From assembly GCF_002939385.1 (NCBI RefSeq), contig NZ_MULI01000003.1, forward strand, positions 176,798 through 240,797: a stretch of 64,000 nucleotides of DNA. The letters are read 5' to 3'. A model generated the notes under the pieces. That model was given only the letters and a program-made list of their open reading frames with translations. It ran no database searches and had not been told where the DNA came from. This document shows, piece by piece, positions 8,935 through 17,373 of this stretch (position 1 is the first letter of the stretch; every line of letters begins with the position of its first letter). A program made the position numbers and the translations under genes. Origin of the DNA: Streptomyces sp. MH60 (GTDB taxonomy: Bacteria; Actinomycetota; Actinomycetes; Streptomycetales; Streptomycetaceae).

Positions 8935-9693
8935 CTACAGCAGGGCGCCGCCGGACACTTCGAGGCGCTGGGCGGTGACCCATCGCAGGTCCTCGGAGGC
9001 GAGCGCGGCGATGGCGTCGCCGATCTCCTGCGGTTCGCCGACGCGGCCGAGCGCGGTCTGTGCGCTCAGGCCCTCGCGCATCTGCGCGTCGTCCCGCATC
9101 GCGCCGCCGTTGAAGTCGGTGGCGGTCGGCCCCGGCGCGATGGCGTTGACGCGGATCTTGCGCGCCCCCAGCTCCACGGCCAATGTCCGGCTGAGGACCT
9201 CGACCGCCGCCTTGGAGGCCGAGTAGACCGAGGTGCCGGCACTGGTGTGACGGCTGAGGGAGGAGGAGACGTTGATGATCCGCCCCCCGTCGGCCAGCAC
9301 GGGGGCAAGCGCCTGGATGAGGAAGAACGTGCCGCGCACGTTGGTGTCCATCACCGCGTTGTAGTCGTCGACCGTGACCGCCTCCAGCGGTCCGAACAGC
9401 CCGATCCCGGCGTTGTTGACCAGGACGTCCAGCCGGGTCGCCTCCCAGCGCTCCAGTTGCGCGGCCAGACGGGAGACGAAGGCGGGAAAGGCGGCCACGT
9501 CGCTGATGTCCAACCGCAGTGCGGCAGCCGTAACGCCGGTTTGCTGAACGTTCTCGACCGTCTCCTCCGCCTCCTGCGCGTCGCCGCGGTAGGTGACGAT
9601 GACGCGCAGTCCGTGCCGGGCCAGCGCCTGGGCCGTGGCCCGGCCCAGCCCGCGATTGCCACCGGTCACCATTGCGATCCTGCCTGACTCCAT
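8935..9693 (-). CDS. Short-chain dehydrogenase/reductase (classical SDR)
   Basis: 252 residues from ATG 9693, chosen because GAAGGAGA precedes it; the longer upstream frame would run through an operator. NADP site TGGNRGLG (10-17), NNAG (93-96), catalytic Ser about 144, Tyr157 and Lys161 (YSASK). The C-terminal pattern SGGALL is typical of enzymes named 3-oxoacyl-ACP reductase-like. Substrate unknown. It diverges from the tetR gene at 9842 across two perfect palindromes. It is a second SDR/TetR pair, distinct in sequence from the one at 6.5-8 kb. Confidence 0.92.
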   Translation of the reverse strand: MESGRIAMVTGGNRGLGRATAQALARHGLRVIVTYRGDAQEAEETVENVQQTGVTAAALRLDISDVAAFPAFVSRLAAQLERWEATRLDVLVNNAGIGLFGPLEAVTVDDYNAVMDTNVRGTFFLIQALAPVLADGGRIINVSSSLSRHTSAGTSVYSASKAAVEVLSRTLAVELGARKIRVNAIAPGPTATDFNGGAMRDDAQMREGLSAQTALGRVGEPQEIGDAIAALASEDLRWVTAQRLEVSGGALL

Positions 9694-9750
9694 GCGTGCT
9701 TCTCCTTCGGCACCGGAACGACGCGGCCGAGAGCGCTCCCGCCGTCCAGA

Positions 9751-9818
9751 GGCGAGTCGGTCGACTCGCCTCCCGGTCCACGTAAACATCCGGACAGTGG
9801 CGAGTCAAGTGACTCGCC
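9751..9818. promoter_or_regulatory. Paired TetR operators between SDR and tetR
   Basis: Two palindromes of identical design, GGCGAGTC-N4-GACTCGCC, at 9751-9770 (spacer GGTC) and 9799-9818 (spacer AAGT), 48 bp centre to centre. One lies nearer each divergent start. This strongly implies repression of both genes by the TetR protein. Confidence 0.85.
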
Positions 9819-9841
9819 TCGTGATGGGGCATACTGGACCC

Positions 9842-10489
9842 ATGACCGCAGGCCTCTCCGTGCACCATCAACGACTCGCTCAGCGCAAGCGCGAGGCGAT
9901 CACCGCAGCGGCCACGAAACTGTTCCTGGAGCGGGGCTATGACGGGACCTCGCTGGCGAAGGTCGCGCAGGAAGCGGCCGTTTCGAAGTCCACGCTGTTC
10001 AAGCAGTTCCCCACCAAGGCGGCGCTCTTCGAGGCCATCGTCACCGAGTACTGGAAGGGCGGGCCTGACCCGGCGGCGCCCGCGGCGCAGCCCGGGGATC
10101 TGGGCGCCGGCCTGAGCGCGATCGGCCGCCAGTACGCCGACCTGATCGGCCGGCCCGCGATGGCGGCCCTCTTCCGCATCGTCATCGCCGAACTGCCGCG
10201 CTTCCCGGAACTGGGACGGGCTCAGTTCGAGCTGGGCAAGCTGCCCTACTTCGTCTCCGTCCAGCGCTACCTGGAGGCTCAGCACGCCGCGGGCACTGCG
10301 GTGGTACCTGACGCGGAGAGTGCCACCAACCAGTTCCTCGGCATGATCGCCAACTACGTCCTGTGGCCGCGGATGCTGCTCGCCGACTGGAGCCCCGCAC
10401 CTGCCGACGTTGGCCACGCCGTCGACGAGGCGGTCACGACGATGCTCGCCCGTTACGGCCGCGGCGCCGACGACCCGCAGCACCCCTGA
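9842..10489 (+). CDS. TetR-family transcriptional regulator
   Basis: 215 residues from ATG 9842; ATG 9824 is possible but lacks a ribosome site. The helix-turn-helix is TSLAKVAQEAAVSKSTLFKQF (about 36-56). The C-terminal domain has the TetR_C pattern of AefR-like regulators (AALFRIVIAELPRFPELGR), a group often linked to efflux or oxidoreductase genes. Expected to bind the two GGCGAGTC palindromes upstream and to control itself and the divergent SDR. Confidence 0.92.
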   Translation: MTAGLSVHHQRLAQRKREAITAAATKLFLERGYDGTSLAKVAQEAAVSKSTLFKQFPTKAALFEAIVTEYWKGGPDPAAPAAQPGDLGAGLSAIGRQYADLIGRPAMAALFRIVIAELPRFPELGRAQFELGKLPYFVSVQRYLEAQHAAGTAVVPDAESATNQFLGMIANYVLWPRMLLADWSPAPADVGHAVDEAVTTMLARYGRGADDPQHP

Positions 10490-10726
10490 GGGCCCCGGCG
10501 CCGCTGCGGGTGCGGACGACGCCCTCGCTCTCGGCCCACCGGAACGCTGCGGGAGGCCGCCGGTGAGTCGGGGTGGCGTGTAGGCGTCATCACGGCGACG
10601 TGGCCCGGCGACTGTGCCGCCGCGAGACCTTCGACATCCTGCGGCTCACCTGGGGCGACGCGATCTCCAGCCCTGAACCGGCCGCTACGGGCCGTCTGGA
10701 GAACTGGTCGTCGTTCTGAGCTGCCA

Positions 10727-11062
10727 TCACAGCACGGCGTCGGCAACCATGAAGAAGGCCACGGCCAGGAGGGCCACCGCGAACATGCGTTCCGGGCGGG
10801 GCCCGGAGACTTTCGCGGCCAGGCGCCTGCCGTCCCAGGCGCCCAGGATCGCGGTTGCGACGAACGGGCCGATCAGCGCCCAGTCGAGTGAGATGGCGGC
10901 ACTGGAACGAGTGGCCAGTGAGGCCGGCGAGTTGGCCGTGATGACCAGCAGCCTGGTGCCGACTGCGGCCTCCATCTCGAAGGCCAGGACGGCGATCAGG
11001 GCGGCGACGGCGAGACAGCCGCCGCCCACACCGAGTAGTCCGGTCAGCGTGGCGCTGCGAGG
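10727..11062 (-). pseudogene. Truncated TauE/SafE-type permease (C-terminal half)
   Basis: The frame reads LTGLLGVGGGCLAVAALIAV and continues to a stop at 10727, about 110 residues. This corresponds to the second half of the ~250-residue sulfite/organosulfur exporter family: the glycine-rich GLxGVGGG repeat, the AVGTRLLVITANS helix and a final hydrophobic helix. The first half is absent. The frame runs into the 3' end of the hydrolase gene, whose stop codon (11044-11046) lies inside it. GTG 11029 could still start a 100-residue peptide, but function is unlikely. A deletion probably joined this fragment to the hydrolase gene. Confidence 0.7.
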
Positions 11063-11901
11063 TCTGCCAGCAGCTCGGCGGCGGGCTTCGGGTGGACGAG
11101 CCAGTGCAGGTGGCTCCCCTCGAGTGTCCGGACGTCGAAGGGGTTGTCGGGTGTGAGCGCCTCGGCTTCGCGAATCATGCGGTCCTGCACGGCGAGCGGA
11201 ATGCTGGCATCGGCGGCCAGGCGCACGTAGGTCTTGGGGATCCGGCCCCAGGTCGCGGCCCTTGCCCGGTCGGCGGACGTACCGACGTCGAGGTTCTCAT
11301 CGGGCTGGAAGGTGTTCAGGAAGGCCCGGAACTCGTCATCCGTGAGGTCGGCGGCGAGCGCTCGCTTCAACGCGGCGAGGGCCGCCGGGTCGGCGGTGCG
11401 GAAGTTGGTGCGGAGCAGACCGAGTTCGGCGGGGTTCCCGACGAGGGTGGCAGCGAAGGCTCCCGCGTCGACGTCCGCCATCTCCGGCTGGGCGTAGTAG
11501 TCGCTCACGTCCAGCTCGACGGGGCACCAGGCGGACACGTAGACCATCCGGTCGATCAGCTCGGGCCGGGCGTTGGCGACGGCGGTGGCCGTGATGCCAC
11601 CCCTGCTGTGGGCGACGAGCATGGTGGGCCCGTTCTGCTTGACCCGTTCGAGGACTTCGATCACGCGGGCGGCGTTGTCGGCGAGCGTGACTCCCTTGAT
11701 GCGCCCCGGTTCTGCGGCGAGGGCGTCGAGGATCTGGGGAGCCTGATAGGCCGCGGGGAAAGTCGCCTCGAATCCGTGCCCGGGAAGGTCGACCGCGGCC
11801 GAGCGGTGTCCGAGTAGGGCGAGCTCGGCCTGCAGCGGCGCGAACGAGAACGAATTCGCGAAGGCGCCGTGAACAAAGACGAACGTCGGCGGATTATGCA
11901 T
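11044..11901 (-). CDS. Alpha/beta-fold hydrolase
   Basis: 285 residues; GGAGG precedes ATG 11901. Oxyanion segment FVHGAFANSFSF (9-20), nucleophile Ser99 in VAHSRGG, and a C-terminal catalytic histidine in GSHLHW (H264 or H266). The layout matches esterase-like alpha/beta hydrolases that act on small esters or lactones, of the salicylate-esterase/EstC-like group (VDLPGHG, MVYVSAWCP). No signal peptide, so cytoplasmic. Its 3' end abuts a truncated permease, so the gene's downstream neighbour has been lost. Confidence 0.9.
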   Translation of the reverse strand: MHNPPTFVFVHGAFANSFSFAPLQAELALLGHRSAAVDLPGHGFEATFPAAYQAPQILDALAAEPGRIKGVTLADNAARVIEVLERVKQNGPTMLVAHSRGGITATAVANARPELIDRMVYVSAWCPVELDVSDYYAQPEMADVDAGAFAATLVGNPAELGLLRTNFRTADPAALAALKRALAADLTDDEFRAFLNTFQPDENLDVGTSADRARAATWGRIPKTYVRLAADASIPLAVQDRMIREAEALTPDNPFDVRTLEGSHLHWLVHPKPAAELLADLAAPR

Positions 11902-12214
11902 GGGTCAGCCTCCAGTAGAACGATTTTCTGAGCAAGACCAAGGGCTCGAGAGGGCTGCGATACGTCTGGCCATGGCTTTGACAGTGGTGCTGAGCCATGT
12001 GCGGCTGATGCCGTGGGGAAGTATCTGCGTGGGCAAGCGGTGGTGGGTTCGGCGGTGGCCGCCATGGTGGCGCCGTCTCCCATCCGTACGTCGGGTATGA
12101 CGGTCGCCCGGTCCCTGGACCGGACGTCGTTGCCGGTCGACTGTGCCGCCGCGGCTGGGCATGGCGGTGACGATGTCGCGCGGCCGCTCCCCCCGGCCAA
12201 GGCGGTACTTCTTG
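11902..12214. other. Intergenic, no supported gene
   Basis: 313 bp between the hydrolase start and the MFS stop codon. Frames on both strands lack family resemblance. It contains the hydrolase promoter and possibly the MFS terminator, neither of which is distinct. Confidence 0.4.
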
Positions 12215-13684
12215 TCAACGGCTGTTCACGGATGCCTCGTACGAGGTGGTGACCACACCGGGATCAGTGGGACGTCGCGGCGCCGCGTAGCCTTCCGCGG
12301 GCTGCGACCTCGTCAGCCACAGGCCGGTGACCACGGCGGTGGCCAGAAGGATGGCGCCGGCGGTGAGGAAGGCGCTGTTGAGGCCGGTCTCGAAGGAGGC
12401 GCCGCCGGATTGCCGGGTGCGGACGACGGCTCCGAGTACCGCTACGCCGAGTACCGCACCGATCTGCCGGGTGGTGCTGCTGATGCCGGAGGCGAGGCCG
12501 CTTTCCTGCGGACTGACCGCTTGGATGGCGGCGCCTGTCAGTGGGGACATGGCCAGGGCGAAGCCGATGCCGACGAGTCCCAGCCGCCACCACACGTTCC
12601 CGTAGCCGGTGTCGGCGTGCACCGTGCCGAGCGCCAGCAGTCCCAGGCCGGCCAGGGCCAGGCCGGTGGTGACCACGACTCGGAAGCCGTACCGGGCGGC
12701 GAGTCGGCCCGCGTACGGGCTGACGATCACCATGGCGAGGGACATCGGCAGGGTCTGCAGGCCGGCCCGCAGGATCGAGCTGTCCTGTACGTACACGAAG
12801 AACTGGGAGAAGAAGAACGACGAGCCCATGAGCGCGAACCCCACCACGACCATGGCGGTGTTGGACACGGTGAACAGACGCTGCCCGAACAGCCGCAGCG
12901 GCAGCATCGGAGCGGAACGACGGGTTTCGACGGCGACGAAGGCGGCGAGGAGGATCGCCCCGGCAGCGAAGCTGCCCAGGATCACCGGTGAGGTCCAGCC
13001 GCGGGCACCCCCCTCGATCAGCCCGTAGGTCAGTACCCCCACCGCCAGAACGGACAGCACCGTGCCCGGGACGTCGATAGCGGGGGCGCTCGGGTTGCGG
13101 GACTCACCGACGTACCGCAGGCCGACCAGCAGCAGGACCACGCCGATGGGCAGATTGACCAGGAAAATGGCGGGCCAGCCGAAGGCTTGTGTGAGCACGC
13201 CGCCGGCCACGGGGCCCGCGGCCAGGCCGATTCCGCTGAGTCCGGCCCACAGCCCGATCGCCTTGACGCGTTCCTGCGGTACGGGACAGGAGGCGGCGAG
13301 CAGGGCGAGCGAGGCAGGGCTCAGTGCCGCGGCCCCGATGCCCTGCAGCACCCGGCCGGCGACCAGCCAGCCGAGCGAGGGGGCGAGGCTGCACAGCAGC
13401 GACGCGGCGGTGAACACCGCCACGCCGGTCAGGTACACCCGCTTGCGGCCGAAACGGTCGGCGAAGACGCCGCCGGACAGCAGCAGCATGGCGACCAGCA
13501 GTACGTACGCGTCGACGATCCACTGCAGTCCGGTCAGCTCGGTGTGCAGCCGGTGCTGCATATCGGGCAGTGCCGCTCCGACGATCGTGTTGTCGAGCAG
13601 GACCATGAACTGGCCCAGGCAGGTCGTCGTGAGCAGCACGGCACGGCTCGATCGACTGCCTGCGGTCGCATGCGATGCGGCCAT
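12215..13684 (-). CDS. DHA2-type MFS drug exporter (EmrB/QacA family)
   Basis: 489 residues from ATG 13684, preceded by GAGGGG; an upstream in-frame start would enter the operator. A 14-helix exporter pattern: motif D1 LLDNTIVGAALPDMQ in the first helix, motif A GGVFADRFGRKRVYLTG, antiporter motif C in GLAAGPVAGGVLTQAFGWP, and AxLNLP-like ending FLVNLPIG. A proton-coupled exporter of drugs or other amphipathic compounds. It diverges from a TetR gene over a 154-bp region with a perfect palindrome, the standard repressor/pump arrangement. Confidence 0.94.
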   Translation of the reverse strand: MAASHATAGSRSSRAVLLTTTCLGQFMVLLDNTIVGAALPDMQHRLHTELTGLQWIVDAYVLLVAMLLLSGGVFADRFGRKRVYLTGVAVFTAASLLCSLAPSLGWLVAGRVLQGIGAAALSPASLALLAASCPVPQERVKAIGLWAGLSGIGLAAGPVAGGVLTQAFGWPAIFLVNLPIGVVLLLVGLRYVGESRNPSAPAIDVPGTVLSVLAVGVLTYGLIEGGARGWTSPVILGSFAAGAILLAAFVAVETRRSAPMLPLRLFGQRLFTVSNTAMVVVGFALMGSSFFFSQFFVYVQDSSILRAGLQTLPMSLAMVIVSPYAGRLAARYGFRVVVTTGLALAGLGLLALGTVHADTGYGNVWWRLGLVGIGFALAMSPLTGAAIQAVSPQESGLASGISSTTRQIGAVLGVAVLGAVVRTRQSGGASFETGLNSAFLTAGAILLATAVVTGLWLTRSQPAEGYAAPRRPTDPGVVTTSYEASVNSR

Positions 13685-13755
13685 GGGATGCCCCTCAATC
13701 GTTGATGGCGCCCGCCCGGTCGCGGTCGCCGCGGGTGGTGATGCACTTGAGCGCA

Positions 13756-13827
13756 CTAACGCAGTCGGTTACTGCGTTAGGTGACTATAGGGAGGGTTGC
13801 CTCGTAAACGCAAGTACCGGCTGCGTT
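13756..13827. promoter_or_regulatory. TetR operators between MFS exporter and tetR
   Basis: A perfect 25-bp element at 13756-13780: CTAACGCAGT, spacer CGGTT, ACTGCGTTAG. A weaker second element near the tetR start has half sites AACGCA (13807-13812) and TGCGTT (13822-13827). Confidence 0.82.
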
Positions 13828-13838
13828 AAGGTGGTGGG

Positions 13839-14405
13839 ATGAACGAGCGACAGCGAGCCCGGCGGCCCGGCGGGCGCAGCGCTCGCGTCGGCGCGCAGGT
13901 GCACCAGGCCGTCACCGCCCTGATCAGTGAGCGCGGCTACGGCAACTTCACCGTCGGCGAGGTCGCAGCCCGCGCGGGCGTGGCCGACAGCAGCATCTAC
14001 CGCCGGTGGGGCGACCTGGAAACCCTGCTCACCGACGTGGCGCTCACCCGCCTCAATGCGCAGTCGCCGATGCCCGACACCGGGAGCCTCGTCGGTGATC
14101 TGCGCACGTACGCGGCCCAAGTGGCCCGCGAGATCACCGGACCCGACGGTCCGGCGGTGCTGCACCTGGCCGTCGCCCTGTCGACCAGCGGTCAGCAGGG
14201 GCTGCGGGCCGGCGCGGACCTCCGCGCCGAACGCACCCGGCAACTGCAGGCCATGCTCGATCGCGCCCGCGACCGTGGCGAGCACGCACCCGACGCGTTC
14301 GACGTGCTGGACCATATCCTGGCCCCGATGTATATCCGCGTCTTGTTCGGCATGGTCCCGCTCACCCCGGACTACATCGACGGGCTGGTCGACCGGTTGC
14401 TGTGA
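13839..14405 (+). CDS. TetR-family regulator of the divergent exporter
   Basis: 188 residues, AAGGTGG upstream of ATG 13839. The helix-turn-helix is FTVGEVAARAGVADSSIYRR (about 37-56) and the C-terminal domain is of the TetR_C_11-like type (AVALSTSGQQGLRAG). Placement opposite an MFS pump with a shared perfect palindrome indicates a drug-responsive local repressor; the inducer is unknown. Confidence 0.93.
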   Translation: MNERQRARRPGGRSARVGAQVHQAVTALISERGYGNFTVGEVAARAGVADSSIYRRWGDLETLLTDVALTRLNAQSPMPDTGSLVGDLRTYAAQVAREITGPDGPAVLHLAVALSTSGQQGLRAGADLRAERTRQLQAMLDRARDRGEHAPDAFDVLDHILAPMYIRVLFGMVPLTPDYIDGLVDRLL

Positions 14406-14849
14406 CCTGACCTGGTCCCCGCGCCCAGCCCTCGAACGCGGTGCCAGGACTCCGCGAGGAGCTCGCCAACGCGCCGGCTCAGGCTTACGCACCGTGGCCG
14501 GCTCACCGGCCCGACTGAATCCGTCGGTCGGTGAGCCGACGCCGCGGATCAGGGTGAAGTGGACATGCGGATGCGGGACTTAAGGCTCTCTGAAGGGTTC
14601 TGTAGTCCCTTCCGAGGCGAGGGCGAGCCGTGTCGGGACCTGCCGGGGGGCACGGCGTCCGCCGTGTTCACGGGAATCGGCGACGTGGGCGCGATCGTCC
14701 TGGGCGTCGTCGTCCACAAGGACCACGGCCGACTGCGACGAGTGACGTTATACGGGCAGTCCTCGGGTACTCGCCTCATCGTGCCGAGGGCGCTGACCGG
14801 ACGTCAGCCCCTTGGCAGCAACGATCGCGACAGAGAGGGAAGTTCTCAG
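14406..14849. other. Intergenic, no supported gene
   Basis: 444 bp. An in-frame extension upstream of the SRPBCC gene (to 14559) contains a hydrophobic stretch (AVFTGIGDVGAIVLGVVV), but it has no ribosome site and is probably not translated. The true start has a clear site at 14850. Confidence 0.4.
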
Positions 14850-15311
14850 ATGAGCACGGTCAAGGAAGCGGTGGACGTCGAGGTTCCCGTGCACACCGCC
14901 TACAACCAGTGGACCCAGTTCGAGGAGTTCCCGCATTTCATGGAGGGGGTCGAGGAGGTCAGGCAGCTGGACGAGCGGCACAACCACTGGATCACCCAGG
15001 TCAGCGGAGTGAAGCGCGAGTTCGACACCGAAATCGTGGACCAGCTCCCCGACGAGCGCATCACGTGGCGTACCACCACGGGTGACACCAGCCAGAAGGG
15101 CACGGTCCGCTTCCAGCGCCTGGACGACACGCACACCCGGGTCGAACTCGTCATGAATGTCGAGCCCACCGGCGTCGCGGAGAAGACCGGCGACATGCTG
15201 GGAGTCATCGACCGACGGGTGAAGGGCGACATGCAGCGCTTCAAGGAGTACATCGAGAAGCGCGGCGACGAGTCTGGAGCCTGGCGCGGGCGCATCAGGC
15301 CGGGTGAGTGA
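14850..15311 (+). CDS. SRPBCC/START-like small-molecule binding protein
   Basis: 153 residues from ATG 14850 with GAGAGGGAAG upstream. The sequence VDVEVPVHTAYNQWTQFEEF followed by PHFMEGVEEV is the classic start of the polyketide cyclase/COQ10-like branch of the SRPBCC fold, a helix-grip barrel that binds hydrophobic ligands. A 20-residue charged tail follows. These proteins occur as stress-associated cytoplasmic proteins in Streptomyces; ligand and role are unknown. Followed by a strong terminator. Confidence 0.9.
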   Translation: MSTVKEAVDVEVPVHTAYNQWTQFEEFPHFMEGVEEVRQLDERHNHWITQVSGVKREFDTEIVDQLPDERITWRTTTGDTSQKGTVRFQRLDDTHTRVELVMNVEPTGVAEKTGDMLGVIDRRVKGDMQRFKEYIEKRGDESGAWRGRIRPGE

Positions 15312-15359
15312 TCCCGCCACCACCCGCTCCTCACCGGCCGAGCGGCCACGCGACGCGGA

Positions 15360-15393
15360 TGGGCCCGCCCCCCTCAGCAAGGGGGCGGGCCCA
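15360..15393 (+). terminator. Hairpin terminator after SRPBCC gene
   Basis: 13-bp perfect inverted repeat TGGGCCCGCCCCC / GGGGGCGGGCCCA (15360-15372 and 15381-15393) with an 8-base loop, 48 bp after the stop codon. Confidence 0.85.
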
Positions 15394-15507
15394 CCTGTGT
15401 GTCCGGGCACCCGCCACCAGGCGTGAGCACCGCCGATCCAGGTCGCGGACGTCGCGGCGGGCCACAGGACGCGGAGGTGCCGGCTGGAGTGAGGCAAGGC
15501 CCAAGGC

Positions 15508-15543
15508 TTGATAGTTAGCCTGACAACAGTTAGCGTGCTAACT
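15508..15543 (+). promoter_or_regulatory. Leaderless promoter overlapped by MarR palindrome
   Basis: -35 TTGATA (15508-15513), 17-bp spacer, -10 TAGCGT (15531-15536). The expected transcription start is at or one base before the ATG at 15544. The perfect palindrome AGTTAGC-GT-GCTAACT (15528-15543) covers the -10 and ends directly at the ATG; a half-site ATAGTTAG lies at 15511-15518. No Shine-Dalgarno fits between. Autorepression by the MarR product is the likely function. Confidence 0.65.
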
Positions 15544-15984
15544 ATGAGTGGATCGAACCGAGAGAGCACGTTGGAGCTGATGCGGTGGGTTGTGTGGGCG
15601 CAGCGACGCATCGCTGAGGACTGGATACGGGAACGCGGCCTCACGCACGAGCAGAGCGCCGTGTTGGCGTACCTGTCGAAGAACCCGGACGCCATTCAGC
15701 GTGACGTCGCGCAGGCCATGCGCACCAGCGCGCCGAGCGTCTCGCGGCTCCTGGCCGGACTCGAGCGGCGCGGACTCGTGGAGCGCCAGACACAGGAGAG
15801 TGACACGCGCAGCCGCCGGGTGCAGGTCACTCCGGCGGGCTCCGAGCTGATCCAAGGATTCGAAGAGGCCATGGACGGCGTCGAGGAGTCGATCCTCGCG
15901 CCGCTGGGCGCCGCAGGGCAGGCGCGGCTCCATGAACTCCTGGAACAGCTCGCGTCCCGGATCGATCCACCCAGCTCTCCCTGA
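15544..15984 (+). CDS. MarR-family transcriptional regulator
   Basis: 146 residues from ATG 15544. The winged helix-turn-helix contains IQRDVAQAMRTSAPSVSRLL (about 59-78) followed by the wing TQESDTRSRRVQVTPAG. MarR dimers respond to phenolic or oxidant ligands. The start directly follows a palindrome, and the FAD monooxygenase 89 bp downstream is a probable co-regulated target (same strand). A GTG/ATT-type extension upstream to 15508 would translate the promoter and is rejected. Confidence 0.92.
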   Translation: MSGSNRESTLELMRWVVWAQRRIAEDWIRERGLTHEQSAVLAYLSKNPDAIQRDVAQAMRTSAPSVSRLLAGLERRGLVERQTQESDTRSRRVQVTPAGSELIQGFEEAMDGVEESILAPLGAAGQARLHELLEQLASRIDPPSSP

Positions 15985-16073
15985 ACCGGCTCTACCGCAC
16001 CGCACGGCACGGCGGGCCGGGAGCCTCGCGGGCGGGACCACCGGTTCCTCCAGCAGCAGTAAGGAACACAGGT

Positions 16074-17159
16074 ATGACCCAGATCACGATCATCGGTGCC
16101 GGTCTTGCGGGACTGACACTGGCACGAACCCTGGCGGTTCACGGAATCCCGTCCACGGTGTACGAAGCGGAGGCGTCTGCCCAGGCCCGGGGCCAAGGCG
16201 GCATGCTCGACATCCACGATTACAACGGACAGCACGGGATCCGTGCCGCCGGCCTGATGGACGGCTTCCGATCCCTCGTCCTCGAAGGCCGCCAGGCGTC
16301 CCGCGACGTGACACCTGACGGCACTGTCCTGGCGGACCGGCCCGATGACCCCGCCGGAGGCCGCCCCGAGGTACAGCGTGGCGAGCTTCGGCAGTTGCTG
16401 CTGGACTCCCTGCCCCCCGACAGCGTCGTCTGGGGCCACAGGACTCGGAGTGTCCGGACCCTCGCCGACGGTCGTCACGAAGTGACCTTCGCCAACGGAT
16501 CGACGATCGGCACCGACATCCTGGTCGGTGCCGACGGCGCCTGGTCGAAGGTCCGGCCGCTGCTGTCCGATGCCACGCCCGCCTATGCCGGACGCTCGAT
16601 GATCGAGACGTACCTGTTTGAGAGCGGCACCCGGCACCCCGACACCCTGGCGCTGGTCGGCGGCGGATCGATGACCGCCTACGACGAATCCACCCGCATC
16701 GGTCTCGGCGTGCAGCGCGAGCGCGCGGACACCCTGCACTCCTACGCCATGTTCGACCAGCCGCTCGACTGGTTCGACGGCATCGACTTCAATGACGGCC
16801 CCGCGGCCGCCCGGACGGTCGCGGCGATGTTCGAGGGATGGGCTCCGGAGCTCGTGGCCCTGGTCGCGGACAGCGACATACCGCCGGTCTTCCGCCCCTT
16901 GTACGGGCTACCGATCGGACACCGCTGGGAACATGTACCCGGGGTCACGCTCGTCGGAGACGCCGCCCACCTGGCACCACCGGACGGCGAAGGAGCCAAC
17001 TGGGCCCTCTTCGACGCAGCACAGCTCGGCAACGCCATCGCCCAACAGCCCGAGAACGTCGACGCGGCCATCCGCGCCTACGAAGCCGGGCTCTTCCCGC
17101 GAAACATCGACACGGCGACTGCCGCCGCAGCCTACTACCCCGAATTCAAACCGCACTGA
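16074..17159 (+). CDS. FAD-dependent monooxygenase, TetX/aromatic hydroxylase type
   Basis: 361 residues. N-terminal FAD site IIGAGLAGLTLARTL (6-20), DG-type motif VGADGAWSKVRPLL in the middle, and ribityl-binding motif VGDAAHLAPPDGEGAN near residue 294. These are the hallmarks of the p-hydroxybenzoate hydroxylase/TetX group, which hydroxylate aromatic or tetracycline-like compounds with NADPH and oxygen. The protein is slightly shorter than TetX (~388). It follows a MarR gene on the same strand. Role in antibiotic inactivation or secondary metabolism is inference. Confidence 0.9.
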   Translation: MTQITIIGAGLAGLTLARTLAVHGIPSTVYEAEASAQARGQGGMLDIHDYNGQHGIRAAGLMDGFRSLVLEGRQASRDVTPDGTVLADRPDDPAGGRPEVQRGELRQLLLDSLPPDSVVWGHRTRSVRTLADGRHEVTFANGSTIGTDILVGADGAWSKVRPLLSDATPAYAGRSMIETYLFESGTRHPDTLALVGGGSMTAYDESTRIGLGVQRERADTLHSYAMFDQPLDWFDGIDFNDGPAAARTVAAMFEGWAPELVALVADSDIPPVFRPLYGLPIGHRWEHVPGVTLVGDAAHLAPPDGEGANWALFDAAQLGNAIAQQPENVDAAIRAYEAGLFPRNIDTATAAAAYYPEFKPH

Positions 17160-17373
17160 CCCACAGCAACCGGACAAGCCTGAGAATCACCGCAGGCGTT
17201 GGAGTGCAGTCGTCCTTACCGCAATGCTGGAGTACATGTGTGTTTCGGCGGCTCGGTAGTCGGCGCGTTACGACGAGCCCCGTAACGCGATCAGACTGTC
17301 TACGGACGGACACAGCTGACGAGCCCTTCGCGAGGGCGCGCCTGGGGCGTTCGGAGCGGCGCCCGGCGGGCGG

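Noticed and set aside
14559..14849. N-terminal extension of the SRPBCC protein
   Set aside because: No ribosome site at 14559, while GAGAGGGAAG precedes ATG 14850 where the conserved fold begins.
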